DNA from: Paragonimus skrjabini miyazakii
Lineage: Eukaryota; Platyhelminthes; Trematoda; Plagiorchiida; Troglotrematidae
Direction of reading: 5' to 3'
NCBI GenBank assembly: GCA_014338405.1
Contig: JTDE01000222.1
Span: 11,665 to 75,664, forward strand
Length of the DNA: 64,000 nucleotides
Positions 1 to 10,712 of this stretch are shown here, piece after piece; the first letter of the stretch is position 1; each line of letters starts with the position of its first letter. The position numbers and the translations under genes are program-made. Below the pieces are notes generated by a model. That model saw only the letters and a list, made by a program, of their open reading frames with translations. It had not been told where the DNA came from and ran no database searches.

Positions 1-2
1 GA

Positions 3-527
3 AATGCAATTGATGATAATTGCCTTGCACCTGATCCAAATGCTACCCTTCGGTGCGATAACTGTAAGTCATGTGGTAGCGAGCACTCTCGATTGATTTG
101 TCGACTTCGTAACGCTAAGTGCCACATGTTTGGTAAAATCGGACACATTCAATCCGTTTGTCGTAGTTCAAAGTCTCCTTTTACACATTCCAGTTGTGAC
201 GATGATAACTTGAGTTCTGACTTTCAATTCATTGCTCTTACTGTGATTTCTACCAATGTCGTTGATTCTGCGCACCATATAACACAATCGTTCATTGTTA
301 ATAGTGATCTACAGCATTCCTACATTGTTGGCACTGGTTGTACTGAATCTTTCATTTCTGTCGCTTTCATGAAGCGGCTGGAACATTGTGTTATCTTGAA
401 ACCTGCTAATATGTCGGTTAAGGGTATTACTGGGCATGCTTTACCCATTCTTTGCCAATGTGAACTTTCAATCACAGATATGCATTCCGTCACTTATTCA
501 TGTTCATTTTTTTATTATCGGTCTTAA
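3..527 (+). pseudogene. Ty3/gypsy gag-pol fragment: zinc knuckles and decayed protease
   Basis: The frame is open from the window edge to a TAA at 525-527. Two adjacent zinc knuckles are visible: CX2CX3HX4C at 63-101, then a CCHC-type knuckle at 120-161 whose second Cys is Phe (TTT at 129-131). About 55 residues later comes a retropepsin-like active-site block reading IVGTGCTESFI (from 324), where the catalytic Asp of the D-T/S-G triad is Gly (GGC at 330-332, one transition from GAC). Tandem knuckles followed closely by the protease are typical of flatworm Ty3/gypsy elements; in a live element they act in RNA packaging and polyprotein cleavage. This copy should be inactive. No RT follows within the next kilobase, so pol is deleted or truncated. 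The left part lies outside the window. It sits on the strand opposite the tetraspanin gene, presumably in an intron. Confidence 0.85.
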
Positions 528-654
528 GTATATGAAGATTTTGAAGCTCTGTCTTATATTGTCCGTTACTCTGCGCAGACAAGAACTCCTGAACATGTGA
601 AAAAGAAGCAACGTCACCGCTACTGTCTGGAATTTTAGTTGAACCGCGGAGGGT

Positions 655-930
655 GTGGTGATCGTCACTAAACCTATTTCTAATTATTGTTGTTTTATTA
701 CATTGCTGACAATAAGTTGTACAGTTGCACTCGAGAGATAAATTACCTGCTTTGCTTAGTTCGGTTGTTATTACTATTGCGTCGAAGCTAGCTCTGGAGT
801 TGAGCTAAGTCAACTACTTCATTTCTGTAATCTTGGAACCAGCACACAGGCTTACGTCCCTAGTATTGGAGTGCTTAAATATACACTGTTTTCAGTAAAT
901 TAGGAGTTTGTGATGTTCAGACAGATTCTT
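655..930 (+). repeat. Possible 3' LTR start after the gypsy fragment
   Basis: A short purine-rich stretch (GGAGGG, 649-654) is directly followed by TGTGGTGATCGTCACTAA, which resembles a polypurine tract followed by an LTR beginning with TG. A TATA-like string lies near 876-884. The right border is not determinable because no second LTR copy is in the window. If correct, almost all of pol between protease and LTR has been lost. This is an inference from motif order only. Confidence 0.25.
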
Positions 931-1334
931 GTGAATAACTAGAAGATTCTAAGGACGAAACGCTTAAAGTGGTCTAAAAGGAAATGTTTTCAAAACCAAT
1001 AAGGTATGGTAAACGGATGGGACGTTTTTATGGCTACCCTATTATGAGCAAACAGAAGCACTACGCAGAGGCTTTTGGACAGGGTTTATCTCCTACAGAT
1101 CACGGACTCAAAATCGAGTTAATGGATTTTATATCTGTCGGCCTTTATCATACATCACCGCATAAGCATTAATATGACGTTCTTTTAAGTTCTAAGAGCT
1201 TTCATTTTCATACTATCTTGTATATCTATACTTTGTGTTCTCTTAGCAACAACGTGCTGGTCTTCATAGTATTTAACATGAATGAATGATACGTATAAAA
1301 TTTCTGTGAATCATAACATTAAAAGACAACTCAC

Positions 1335-1409
1335 AACTCTTTTGTCAGAGAAGTAAACAATCAGCAGAATCGTGTGGGCTGCAATGATTATACCAATCAC
1401 GATGGCGTA
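1335..1409 (-). CDS. Tetraspanin exon 4 (TM3, 75 bp)
   Basis: The acceptor CTACTTCATTTCAG ends at 1410 and the donor GTT|GTGAGT starts the next intron at 1334. Exactly 75 bp, phase 0 at both ends, encode YAIVIGIIIAAHTILLIVYF followed by SDKRV. It is a hydrophobic membrane segment followed by a charged stretch that would begin the large extracellular loop. No convincing next exon was found between 1 and 1334, so the following intron probably runs out of the window. Confidence 0.83.
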
Positions 1410-4400
1410 CTGAAATGAAGTAGAATTGAAGAAACTGATCGATGAAAGATGAACAGAGTTGTGGAGATCAAGGTGTAGTCTGTAATCTTCACACTGTTAT
1501 CTCTTACCTGTTTCACATCATAGCGTTGAAGCAACAATCAATGTAAATCTAACGAACACTCTTACAGACAAACTTAGTTTCAATGAATGCGAGTTAAATG
1601 TTTTTTGCGGGATACGTTCTAAAAATCCGAATACCATACACTACTAGGGTTTCATCACTAAAGTCCATATTAGTACTTAACAAGTAGTTTCTTTTTATAC
1701 CAACTATCTAAAAATGGTTGGTAGGTAAAACGTCATATGGAACTTAGTACCCACATAAACAACACTAACGGAGTTGACTAGCCCCCGAGGAACAAACTGC
1801 AGCTGCTCTTTGTGACAAATTGTCACATCACTATGCCTTACACTTCCTTCCTAAGGTCATACGGCAAACGAACCAAAATCAGGGTACTTCACTGATAAAA
1901 TGCTGCAGCAATGGATAATGGTTGTTTTACTTACGATGATCAGTACAAGTCGAATGTGACAGCAAACACCGATGAAGGCAAGTCCAGCGACGCAAATCAA
2001 CACGATTCCCATGATGAATAGCACCATGCCAATAGGTCCTGTACGCCGTTAATAAATAGTACAATATGTAGTTTTATTATCATAGTACATGTCCAAGATG
2101 TGTAAACAGTTAAGGTTAGATCTTATATAATCTGGCGTGTCAATTATTTTAAGCAAAATTGTAATTGGCCTTTAAATTTTCTGATCTGTTCCTGTCAGAG
2201 AGATGTGCCAAAGATGAATTACTATTCTATTGTGTCATACTTATGAATAATCTACATATATGCGTATTTGAAAAATGGACTACTGTGCATTAGTTCGTGT
2301 CTGTTTGCTCAAACATGTCTCGCACAGGTTGAACTACGCTGTGGCCCGCACCCACTGGGAAAAAATTCAAAAGTTTGTCTACATAGAGATTCTCCCCGCA
2401 AAATGAGAAGCATGATCAAACAACCGTCCCAACTGACAGGTTTGATATACTGTCATACTGAGCTCATATTTGCGCTAATTGTGCGCTGGTTTTATATCAC
2501 GACAATGCAATCCATCTGATTAATTAATTTCCATCTTTTTAATAGCACTACTAACGCAGCTCCAGTAGCTAAAGACAATACATGATTTTGATTTGCAGAG
2601 AATCGTGTGTACAATGTGCTCTAACCTAATTTGCAGCTGGTAATTACATTATTATTACATTACATTATTAGTAATACAAATTCTATGCTCAACAGTGGCG
2701 TTGGTGGATTCCAGCATTAACTGTTTGAGAAATCCTGCCGGGGCAGTCGATCCCCTGGATCATTTGGTGGATTCCATATGAGACAGTGGGACGGGTGGGT
2801 AACCGAGTCCAAATGTGAAATTTCCGAGCTCCTGGCGTGGCTTCGTAGCTCAGCTGGCAGAGCCCTTGCCGCGTTGAGTCTTGGTGTGTCTGTCGCTGGT
2901 TCGTATCCAGCCGAAGCCCTGACTTTTCACAGTTGGGTCTCATCTAAATTCATAAATCTGCCACACTACTTATTAGTAATTACATAATAGCCGTAAACGG
3001 AATGTATAAACTGATCTTAGGTCAGTTACCTTCTATATACTGCCACATTCGTCTAAATAAATAGTTAAGCTATCAGACTGTTTCCTTCCTAGGTTGAAAC
3101 GCTCGAGGTTATTCACTCTTACTTCTTCTAATAGTTACAACCATTCGACGACAAACCAAACATTTCTTGCCCTGGGGAGTTCTTTCTACTATCAACTCCC
3201 CCATATTCGTTAGACAAGTCCAAGAAAGTAGCACACAAATTCCCGATACCTTCTCAAGGAAGTTTTAAATTCATCTTACAGTTGTTCATCTTCTGTTGCA
3301 ATCCTTATACAGAAACGTTCATATTGTAGTTCCGAACAAACTTCAGCACGTGCAAGACAAAACATACGCCTTGCCAAAGCTGGGTGGACTTGGCTTTTCC
3401 AAAATACGTTACATTGAAGCTTCATAACTTCCGTGATTATGTAATCAAATACATCTACAGATTAACTCCCTCATACAACCAATGTTTCTATTGCATACAT
3501 GATGTATACAACTTGAACTAAGATTGATGCAAATGATTCCACTTGTCACATAAGTCAAATATCGCCTAGCAGGTTTAACGAGATCAGAGATCTCGACCTG
3601 TCTAGGAAGTCCTAATCGCGATTGGAGTTAACAGACAGTAACTGTGTCTCCATTTCGAGACGATTGGCCAGCCTGATCAATACTCACAAGTGAAAGTGGT
3701 AGAGCGTTCACATATGATAATTCGGTCGTGCCTAATGTGAGATCAATGGCGCATTGGTAAACATGGTTGTCTCATGAACAGCGTGGCCGTGGTTCAAATC
3801 CCGGCAGTGGCGATGGTATGCACTACTAACGAGCTCTATTGAGAGCGAAACTCGAGTCGAATGCTTCTGCTGTTCGAAAGGGGCCGACTGGAAAGTCTAT
3901 GAGGATGCGACAGCTGCGATCAATTGTGAGTGATGTTCACATTGATACAAGTAGTAATTAAATGAAATAGAGGCTGATGATGGTGGAGTTGCATTGGTGA
4001 GCAACCGGTTGGTTTTAAACAAAATCGCTACTTAAACAATGTGTTTAACAGAAATGCTGTTGCGAAGGAATTAATACTTGTTCGTTTGAAAGGTCTTCTG
4101 GTACTTCAATAAACTGAGAAGTGATAAAAGCATTGTTTCGAACTGCAACTATCGTCATTGTTACTAGCAGACTGTAGGATATGTTAAATTTTGGGTGTAT
4201 AATTGTCTGATTATTTAGACAGAGCTTACAAGTGATTTACTTTGCTGAGTAAGTTTACTTACGTGCATACATTCCTGTCTAGGGTTTCAGAACAAGTGAA
4301 GTTACCAGATGCTTAGAAATCGTCCAGAGATGTTAGTGATTAAACTGTTTGTGTTCCTTCATTTCATGCAAACAAGTCGCACATCAAATTGTGAAAGAAG

Positions 4401-7400
4401 GTAGATAGTGTTGGTTATCAGACATTGTGCATATATACTCTGAACACCAGAGGGCAAACGTCAACGCCTAAAAATCTCATGATTTATTTGTGCTCCAACA
4501 ACAACCTTGACCAAATAATGTGGTTCATGTTTATTATGGTATGAAATTAACATTTTGAACAAAAGAACGCCAAGAAAAATGATTTGAAAGGATCACTAAA
4601 TATAAATGAACTTAAGCTATCCTATGTTTTTGTTTATTGGGCGATGTGATACTGGCAGATATCGAAAACCTTCATTTCTGTAAATAACTCAGTAGTGTAC
4701 TAAAACGCATTCTGTGTGGTAGTTACGGTTTACACGATTATGGACCCTGTTTGTTAAACTTTGTGATCGCCAAGTGCGATGTTCCTTGTTGACTTCTCTA
4801 TTTCAGTTTTATTATTATTTTTTTGAACAAAGAGGGCAGCAGGCAGATGTCCAGGTACATTTCCATGCGTCTTTGTGAGCGCAATCAACAGACTGCTTAT
4901 ACAAGAACCTGAAACGGAATAAACTCAAGTGGATCAAACAACATGTCATGCAAACACACGGTGTTACAGTCACACATAGTCAGTTACTCGTCACATTCCA
5001 GTGGCTGAACTTCACTGTTTACAAATTTTCTATTCAGCTTGATAGAAATGAATACTGAATTGTGATGAAATAACTTCAATTCGAATATACAAATCCCTGC
5101 TATCTATTAACATACATCCAGTTGTAAGGGTATCGCTTTTGTGGTAACGACAACGAATATGACCGCTACCATTCTGATTATTTCGCTGTTTTATTTGCTT
5201 ATGCACGCTGAACTGTAAAACATCTGTTGTGTGCACTTATAAAGATAGATGTAAATTTGTCCAAACATAACTCTACTTTGTTCTGGTGTTTGTATGGCAT
5301 GGGTGAATAACTACGAAGTCATAGCCGCTTATTTGTTCATTAATACAAAAAGTAGCCATTTTTAATCGGTTTGTCATGAATCGTTTAGTCAATCTATCTC
5401 TCTTGGGTAAAATATATTCGGTCGTGGAAGTTTACTAACTAAAAACGAGTAGAGACACAAGATTAGGTAGATGAAATACAGCTGACATTGAAAAAGCAAA
5501 CAAATCGCTTACCGGCCATTTCTTGAATCTTTGAAAGAGCTTGATCCAGCAGCTCTCTGTTTTGTATTTCACCAACCCTACGCAGAGCAATTGATAAAAC
5601 CCTCTCAAATAAACTGCGATTCCATCTTAGCAAAGATCCTGCGATAAGCAAGCCCAATCCAGCCAACTGAAACCAAATATGAGAAAAACTGGATTATTGG
5701 AACATTAGAACAAACTGCCCACAAGAGGTCATGAAAAAGGGAGTGCAACAGAATTTCAAATACTTTACTTTATTCAACAACAGCTCATTGGTGCATTTTA
5801 TTATACTCTCAGAATATTTCCCATGTTAGTTTTTCCGACCGATAAAGATGTTTTAACAGTAAGCTGTGCAGATCGTGTTCTGTTAATGTTATCTGCGTTT
5901 ATTCTGAAAATATGTTCTATACGTTGTCGTGTGAAGCCAAAACATACCACCAGGCTTTCATTAGAGGTATGTTGAACGCCCGTTTCACGTGTCACAATGA
6001 CTCACTCTTTGGTTAAATACTGACGGTATCTCAGCAGTATTAATCCATTTCTACAAAGCAATATTGCGCACCTCATAAAAACGTAAAAAAACAGTCTGTC
6101 TTTCTTCTACATAATAAACATCATCATAAAGACCTCATGCTTCAACTTTCCTGCTATTCTGTGGCTTGTATTCTCATTTTAATATGTGAAAGTTTTGACT
6201 GTTGTAATTTTAACCGATCACCTATGTACACGTGCACGTTTTGCTAGTGTTATGAACCAAGAACGCGGATGGCACAGGGGTTATTTATTCAGAAAAGCAA
6301 CACATGGGTTATGCGTTTCAACAAGACAACAAACAAAAACACTCATCTGTATAAGACACTGGGCCGAGACGGTCACGGTTACTGCAGACCTCAGTGCTCA
6401 GTTCCTTTACTCTCTCTTACGTGCCGCGAACCATTTCATGCAATGTAGCATTCTGATGTTTCTTCCTGTATTTTTCCTGCGATTACTTCAATGTCAAAAT
6501 CTATGCTCCAGCGCCCACTACTAAATAGTAGTGGTGTGAGTAGTATAGCATGATCGCTCCCCCTCACTACATTAGCAGTTGACGGTCTGCATGCTAGGAT
6601 AAATAGGCTTATTTCAAGTTGAACAACACTCCCATTTGATCGCAGTCGTTCCATCCAGACAGACTGTTCAGTGGTGCAGTGGTCAACAAGATTGTCCCAT
6701 GAACACGTTGCCGGAGTACTAATCCAGACTGCGATGGAGATATGTACTACTGATTATCTCTAACTCAAAAAAGGATAGTGTGAGAATCTATCCATATACG
6801 GAGATTGTGATAAGATATGAGTGATGTTCAACTTAAGGTTAGCCATATCTCCGATTATGCATCAATAACCAGTAGGTTTCTGTTTTCTGACTGGTTGGCT
6901 GGCAGACTGGTCATGTTCGTGATTAAAATGCCACACTCGTTTTGATTCCTTACTGTGTGACAAAACCAGTGTATGCTTCGTATTCTGATTCCACTTTTTC
7001 GGTCGGATCATGAAAATCTACTTCCATTGTTATCCAAAAATTGAAAATTACAAGAAATTTACAAAACAGGAAGTTGGTGAAAACGACGTACCACTAACAA
7101 CAGTAGCTGCTATTCTACACTTTACGATTTGGTTTGCGAAACTATACGAAATACTCTGCCACCGAAACATTGTAGTTGAAGAGAACTCCTGACTTGAATC
7201 ACCTAATGAAGAATTATCCAAGTCGTTTAACTATAAGAGGACGGAGATTTATATCAAATTCATTTGCTAAAACATATGGACCAGTTACAAATTAACTGTA
7301 GAGTTCAAAAGCTGACACAGGGAGTAAAACCGAATAACCGTTTTTTCATTATAGACAAAAGTGCATTCCAAAGACAAACGTTTACAGTAAGCTTTTCAAC

Positions 7401-10400
7401 ACTTCACCAGCGAAGTGACAATACTTTAAACTTCTAAAAGACAGTTAAAACTTCCGCAATAAAGATCATTAAACATGGAAGTAATTCGATTGACTAACCG
7501 AAACGCTTTAATATGAAGGCTATACAGAGAGTATTCCGGGTCTTTCGGAAAATTTTGGTGCTACGTTCGAAACCGTTGCTTACAAGTGTGTCATGCGGTT
7601 AAAAAGAACAGCGATGATTAATCATCGGTACATTGGTGTACCAAGCAAAATCTTTCCCAGGTTGTTGAAACTGAGTTTTAGTATCTCGTCATTCTCATAA
7701 TTCATTTGATGTCGAACCATGGACCATGAATGGTATAAAGCGATAAACATTTGCATCTTGTTTTACAGATATAATTGATATTGAAAAGTAATGGTTAAGT
7801 TAGTTTAAGCCAAATAGTACACAAGATAGTCTCAGTCTTTTGCCATAGTACACTGTCATGTCCTTTGATGTTTTGAAAAAATAGCTGTGTTCAAAAAGTT
7901 ACTATGTATGTTATGGCACTTAACTTTTGAGACAATGCGTCTTGGTTAATATAAAAGATACCATTTTGTTAACGTTTTTTATAACACTTCGACGTACTCA
8001 TTTTTTCAATTAAGACCTAGTTCATCGCCTATTTTTAATTGACAAGTCGAAGTTGTCACATGTAACCCATCACAGTTCTTCACACTCACAGCGCGATCTG
8101 TTATGAATTTTTATGAGACTCTTCCAATGATCGCTTTCACACCACCCATTGCTATTTCCTGCCACAAGACATTATATGTTAAGATTGGGAGTGCACACAG
8201 ATTGATTGATCAATTGTGTGATGAGAAGATTATCCTTGCGAATGACCGACATAACTGTGTCCAAGAATCAACCAGGTTTTTACCCTCACGATGGCTTTGA
8301 TCCAACACGCAAAGGATAGTCTTGCAGAGCTGGAACAAATAACTAAAGAAGGCCCACAATCTGTTCCGTGGACAATTGATACCAATATACTTCTACACAC
8401 GACTTCCTGTTCAAGACGTTTTTTCGGCAATCAATACGTATCCAATCAAGAACTTAGCTAACTTAAAATGGCCATAACATATCATGTATGTCAAATGGTT
8501 GTGCGAGTCACTAACCTGGTCTTGTCCGTTTGTCCGCCTAAAATGCGACAACCTGACAGGTTTTAACTAAGTTTGTCCCGTCGTCCGGTAAGCTAACACC
8601 CAAACCCTTAAATGCCTACTTGAACTTGGTAGTTAGCTTGAGCCGACAGGCTCAGATTAATGCAAACAGAGCGCGGCTCTTGATTCATTGCCCATTTACT
8701 GCTCTTTGGAGTCCAACAGGTGTTATCTGCGCATATACCAGTGAACGAAATATCGCCATTTGGTAACGACGAGATGCTGAGAGCAATCAGTAATACAGTT
8801 GAAGAATCAACCTTTTTATTCAGTATATGAGGTATTTCGACCAGAGTTGTAATTGCTGCTGAGATGATTTTGACTAAAATGGATAAGTGAATAAAAATCA
8901 AAGCGTCGGGGCATTTTGAAACAATGCACGAGCTCCCAAAATAAAGTTCCTTGAAACGATTTATTTGTTGTGTTGTTAAAGGTGATTAGAGTGTGATCGC
9001 CAGGTCACATGAACGTCAACGTTTTCAGGATTAGTTGGTAGGACAAATTAGTAGCCATACTGCAACGTGTTTTCTAGACAGATCTGATCAATCTATACGT
9101 CTGTTCACAGGTTCTATTAATGTGTGTCTATGTGTTTAAGTCTGAAATCACAAAAGATGTACTATGGTAATTATCCTTGATGGTAAAACTGCATTTGAGT
9201 CTGTGGTTTAATTCACAGAAAAGGGTTTGGTGATGTGAACCATGTGTAGGTGTTGAAACTCAAGAATTACGACGATAAATGTCTGTTCAGTCCTTGCTAA
9301 TCAAATCAGCGTTATCCAGTTAAACCCTGAACCTCATAAAGCGAACGTTCGACTTTTGTCTAACATCGATTAATTTACATACAGCAAAAGTTTTACTTAT
9401 GATCAGGGAAACAAGTCAGATTTTTGCATAGTGTGTGTAATTCTCACGTAGATGCGTTGCAACAAGTTTATTGATTCCACACTGCACTCCACCTCACTAA
9501 AGAGTGCTCGCACTTTAATGTAAAATTATCGTAACCTGTGGTAGTAAGAGCTGTTATCTATTTACAATCTCCGGTACTCTTGCCTCAGCATACATATTCC
9601 AGGATTAAATAGTTGATCATATCCGCTCCCAATTGTATCATCATAGATGAGCTGCCATTCTGAACAAATCTCAGTTACGTCTTGTAGACATCTAGTTCGG
9701 TCGGTTGTTTGTATTACAAAGCAGCTGTATTGGTTTGTGTTGTAGTAAATGACAAATGCATTCGTGAATACAATTTTCCTGTTGGACAATCGTATACGTT
9801 AGCCAACTTGCAACGATCAACAAGTGAGTAGATTCGTTCGGTTAATTTAACACAAGACATATGCTGAGATTAGTATTGTTTAGTACTTACTGTAAGCAAC
9901 CAAAACACCGAAGGCATGAGCGCACGGACGGATTGTATACTTCATACATACGTGAGTATGTCGACAAAAAGTAAATCAGCCACTAAAATATTAGGCGTTA
10001 TAGCTTCACATCCGACAATAAGGGTTACACATTATTGATCATGAGAAACTTGTTAACAACCACGGAGCCTAGAATAATCTTGTGGCTAGATGCACTGACG
10101 AGATAGTAACACTAATGTTAGAAGCAACTATTATGGCATACTTCACGCTTGTACGTCAAAATCTATGACAATGATTAATACCTAATTTATCTACGTGGAC
10201 GTAACTAGCTATTAATGAGTGGTCAGACACTCAGAAGATATAAGTTAAACGGTAACTATAATTCAGTTATAGTTTTGCATTCAGCTAGGAACTTTCAATT
10301 ATTCTTCTTTAGAAACAGCCACTGGACTCGTCATTAGAGCATATCCTTGTTTCACTAAGTTTTGTACTCTGACCCACTTTTCCGTGAATCAACCGTGCTG

Positions 10401-10705
10401 ACCACTTTGCAACTAATTCCACATTGAACAAGACCAAATTATCGCATCCGAATTTTAAGTCACGTTCATTTGTGTGTAACTGTCACGGTTGTTTAACTGT
10501 CGGTCATGGGAACTGATGCGCATTAACGAGATAAACGCTTGAATTGAGTAGCTATCGATTAAAATACGTTTACCGTGAAAAGTCTAGTGTGTTCTTTAAT
10601 CAATAATTCTACTTTAGTGATATTATAGGAAAAAAGCTACGTTTGACTCACCAAAACGGCCGTATTGATGACAGCCAGTAGAATACACGTGATTCCTCGA
10701 CACAT
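1335..10705 (-). CDS. Tetraspanin gene, 5' part (four exons, 3' end outside window)
   Basis: Four exons with GT/AG boundaries and compatible phases (0, 1, 0, 0) splice to 387 nt, 129 codons without a stop. The start is ATG at 10705-10703. Residues about 5-31 form TM1 after the N-terminal MCRGITC. Residues 33-69 are a polar loop, 71-94 form TM2 ending in GVCC, and 105-125 form TM3, followed by SDKR. A Cys-rich N-terminus, a Cys pair after TM2, TM3 directly following, and a 75-bp exon for TM3 are the tetraspanin plan. Tetraspanins are four-pass membrane organisers; in flatworms they are abundant at the surface tegument. The large extracellular loop (CCG motif) and TM4 are not seen and should lie left of base 1. 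Introns are 4984, 3474 and 525 bp. The small loop (about 37 residues, no Cys) is on the long side. It could be another small four-TM family, but the motif pattern favours tetraspanin. Confidence 0.85.
1935..2038 (-). CDS. Tetraspanin exon 3 (TM2)
   Basis: The acceptor CGTACAG ends at 2039 and the donor ATC|GTAAGT starts the intron at 1934. The exon is 104 bp: it completes the split Gly codon, then gives 34 codons starting PIGMVLFIMGIVLICVAG and reaching FIGVCCHIRLVLII. The GxCC pair right after TM2 is the conserved cytoplasmic end of tetraspanin TM2, a known palmitoylation region in the family. An alternative donor at GGT|GTTTGC (1969) is weaker. Confidence 0.85.
2676..2969 (+). mobile_element. 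SINE-like insertion with 11-bp target-site duplication and tRNA-like promoter
   Basis: The 11-mer TTATTAGTAAT flanks the element on both sides (2665-2675 and 2970-2980), as expected of a target-site duplication. Inside, 2839-2918 folds like a tRNA: acceptor stem GGCTTCG (2839-2845) pairs perfectly with CGAAGCC (2912-2918), the D stem GCTC/GAGC is perfect, and the T arm GCTGG-TTCGTAT-CCAGC (2895-2911) is perfect. The middle is 31 nt instead of about 23 and shows no clean anticodon arm, so it is not a functional tRNA. The tRNA-like part sits in the 3' half, unlike a standard SINE head. The 5' half has a 13-bp internal direct repeat TTGGTGGATTCCA (2701-2713, 2764-2776). It lies in tetraspanin intron 2. 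Confidence 0.6.
3556..3955 (+). repeat. tRNA-related dispersed repeat, copy A (fullest)
   Basis: About 400 bp shared with the minus-strand copy at 38571-38987 and with partial copies at about 6640, 13305, 34595, 36165, 38988, 41490 and 53437. It has pol III-type internal boxes: A box TGGCGCATTGG at 3747-3757 and B box GGTTCAAATCC at 3791-3801, at tRNA-like spacing. The head carries a short palindrome GAGATCAGAGATCTC; the tail reads GCGATCAATTGTGAGTGATG. It looks like a tRNA-derived SINE or SINE-like family. It lies in tetraspanin intron 2. Confidence 0.7.
5513..5666 (-). CDS. Tetraspanin exon 2 (end of TM1 and small loop)
   Basis: The acceptor TTTGGTTTCAG ends at 5667 and the donor CCG|GTAAGC starts the intron at 5512. 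The exon is 154 bp, enters in phase 0 and leaves one base of a Gly codon. It begins LAGLGLLIAGSLLRWNRS, completing TM1, and continues into a charged, amphipathic-looking segment (residues 33-69) rich in Arg, Glu and Leu with no Cys. This is the small extracellular loop if the protein has the usual tetraspanin topology. Confidence 0.85.
6640..6869 (+). repeat. tRNA-related dispersed repeat, copy B (partial, diverged)
   Basis: It matches the middle and tail of copy A with many changes. The A box TGGTGCAGTGG at 6672-6682 fits the consensus perfectly, the B box is degraded, and the tail GAGTGATGTTCAAC is recognisable. It is in tetraspanin intron 1. Confidence 0.5.
6870..6995 (+). repeat. Dispersed ~130-bp repeat unit, copy 1
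   Basis: This directly follows repeat copy B and matches 36698-36830. Shared landmarks in order are a GGTTTCTG block, a GATTGGTTG/GACTGGTTGG block, AGACTTGTCATG/AGACTGGTCATG, CACATTTGTTTTG/CACACTCGTTTTG and a final GTTCTGAATCCGC/ATTCTGATTCCAC. Its function is unknown; it may be part of the same composite repeat. Confidence 0.5.
7000..10640. other. Remainder of tetraspanin intron 1, nothing else recognised
   Basis: AT-rich sequence with only short, low-information reading frames on both strands. No splice-bounded exon, RNA gene or transposon domain was recognised here. Minus-strand frames at 8901-8608 and 9789-9562 lack good acceptor/donor pairs and resemble no family I know. Confidence 0.4.
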
Positions 10706-10712
10706 GTTTACA
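10652..10712 (-). CDS. Tetraspanin exon 1 (start codon, first half of TM1)
   Basis: The minus strand shows a pyrimidine-rich acceptor (TTCTTTATTCCAG ending at 10713), seven bases of leader, then ATG at 10705. Eighteen codons (MCRGITCILLAVINTAVL) run to a donor reading G|GTGAGT with the intron starting at 10651. It ends in phase 0. Because an acceptor precedes the ATG by only seven bases, the upstream exon is either a separate 5' UTR exon or a trans-spliced leader; flatworms use spliced-leader trans-splicing, but the sequence alone cannot decide. Confidence 0.82.

Noticed and set aside
1190..1330. A last tetraspanin exon with a short cytoplasmic tail after TM3
   Set aside because: The minus strand has a short open stretch, but its acceptors are poor and a protein ending after TM3 would break the family plan; the large loop more likely lies outside the window.
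2839..2918. A functional tRNA gene
   Set aside because: Three stems are perfect, but the 31-nt middle has no proper anticodon arm, and the sequence lies inside a unit flanked by a target-site duplication.
2689..2987. Protein-coding frames on both strands with text such as LRSSAGRALAALSLGV
   Set aside because: They lie inside the SINE-like element, and the text is the translation of its tRNA-like promoter.
3340..3430. A LINE RT end reading KLGGLGFSKIRY on plus
   Set aside because: One short GGLGF-like string without the neighbouring RT blocks is not enough.
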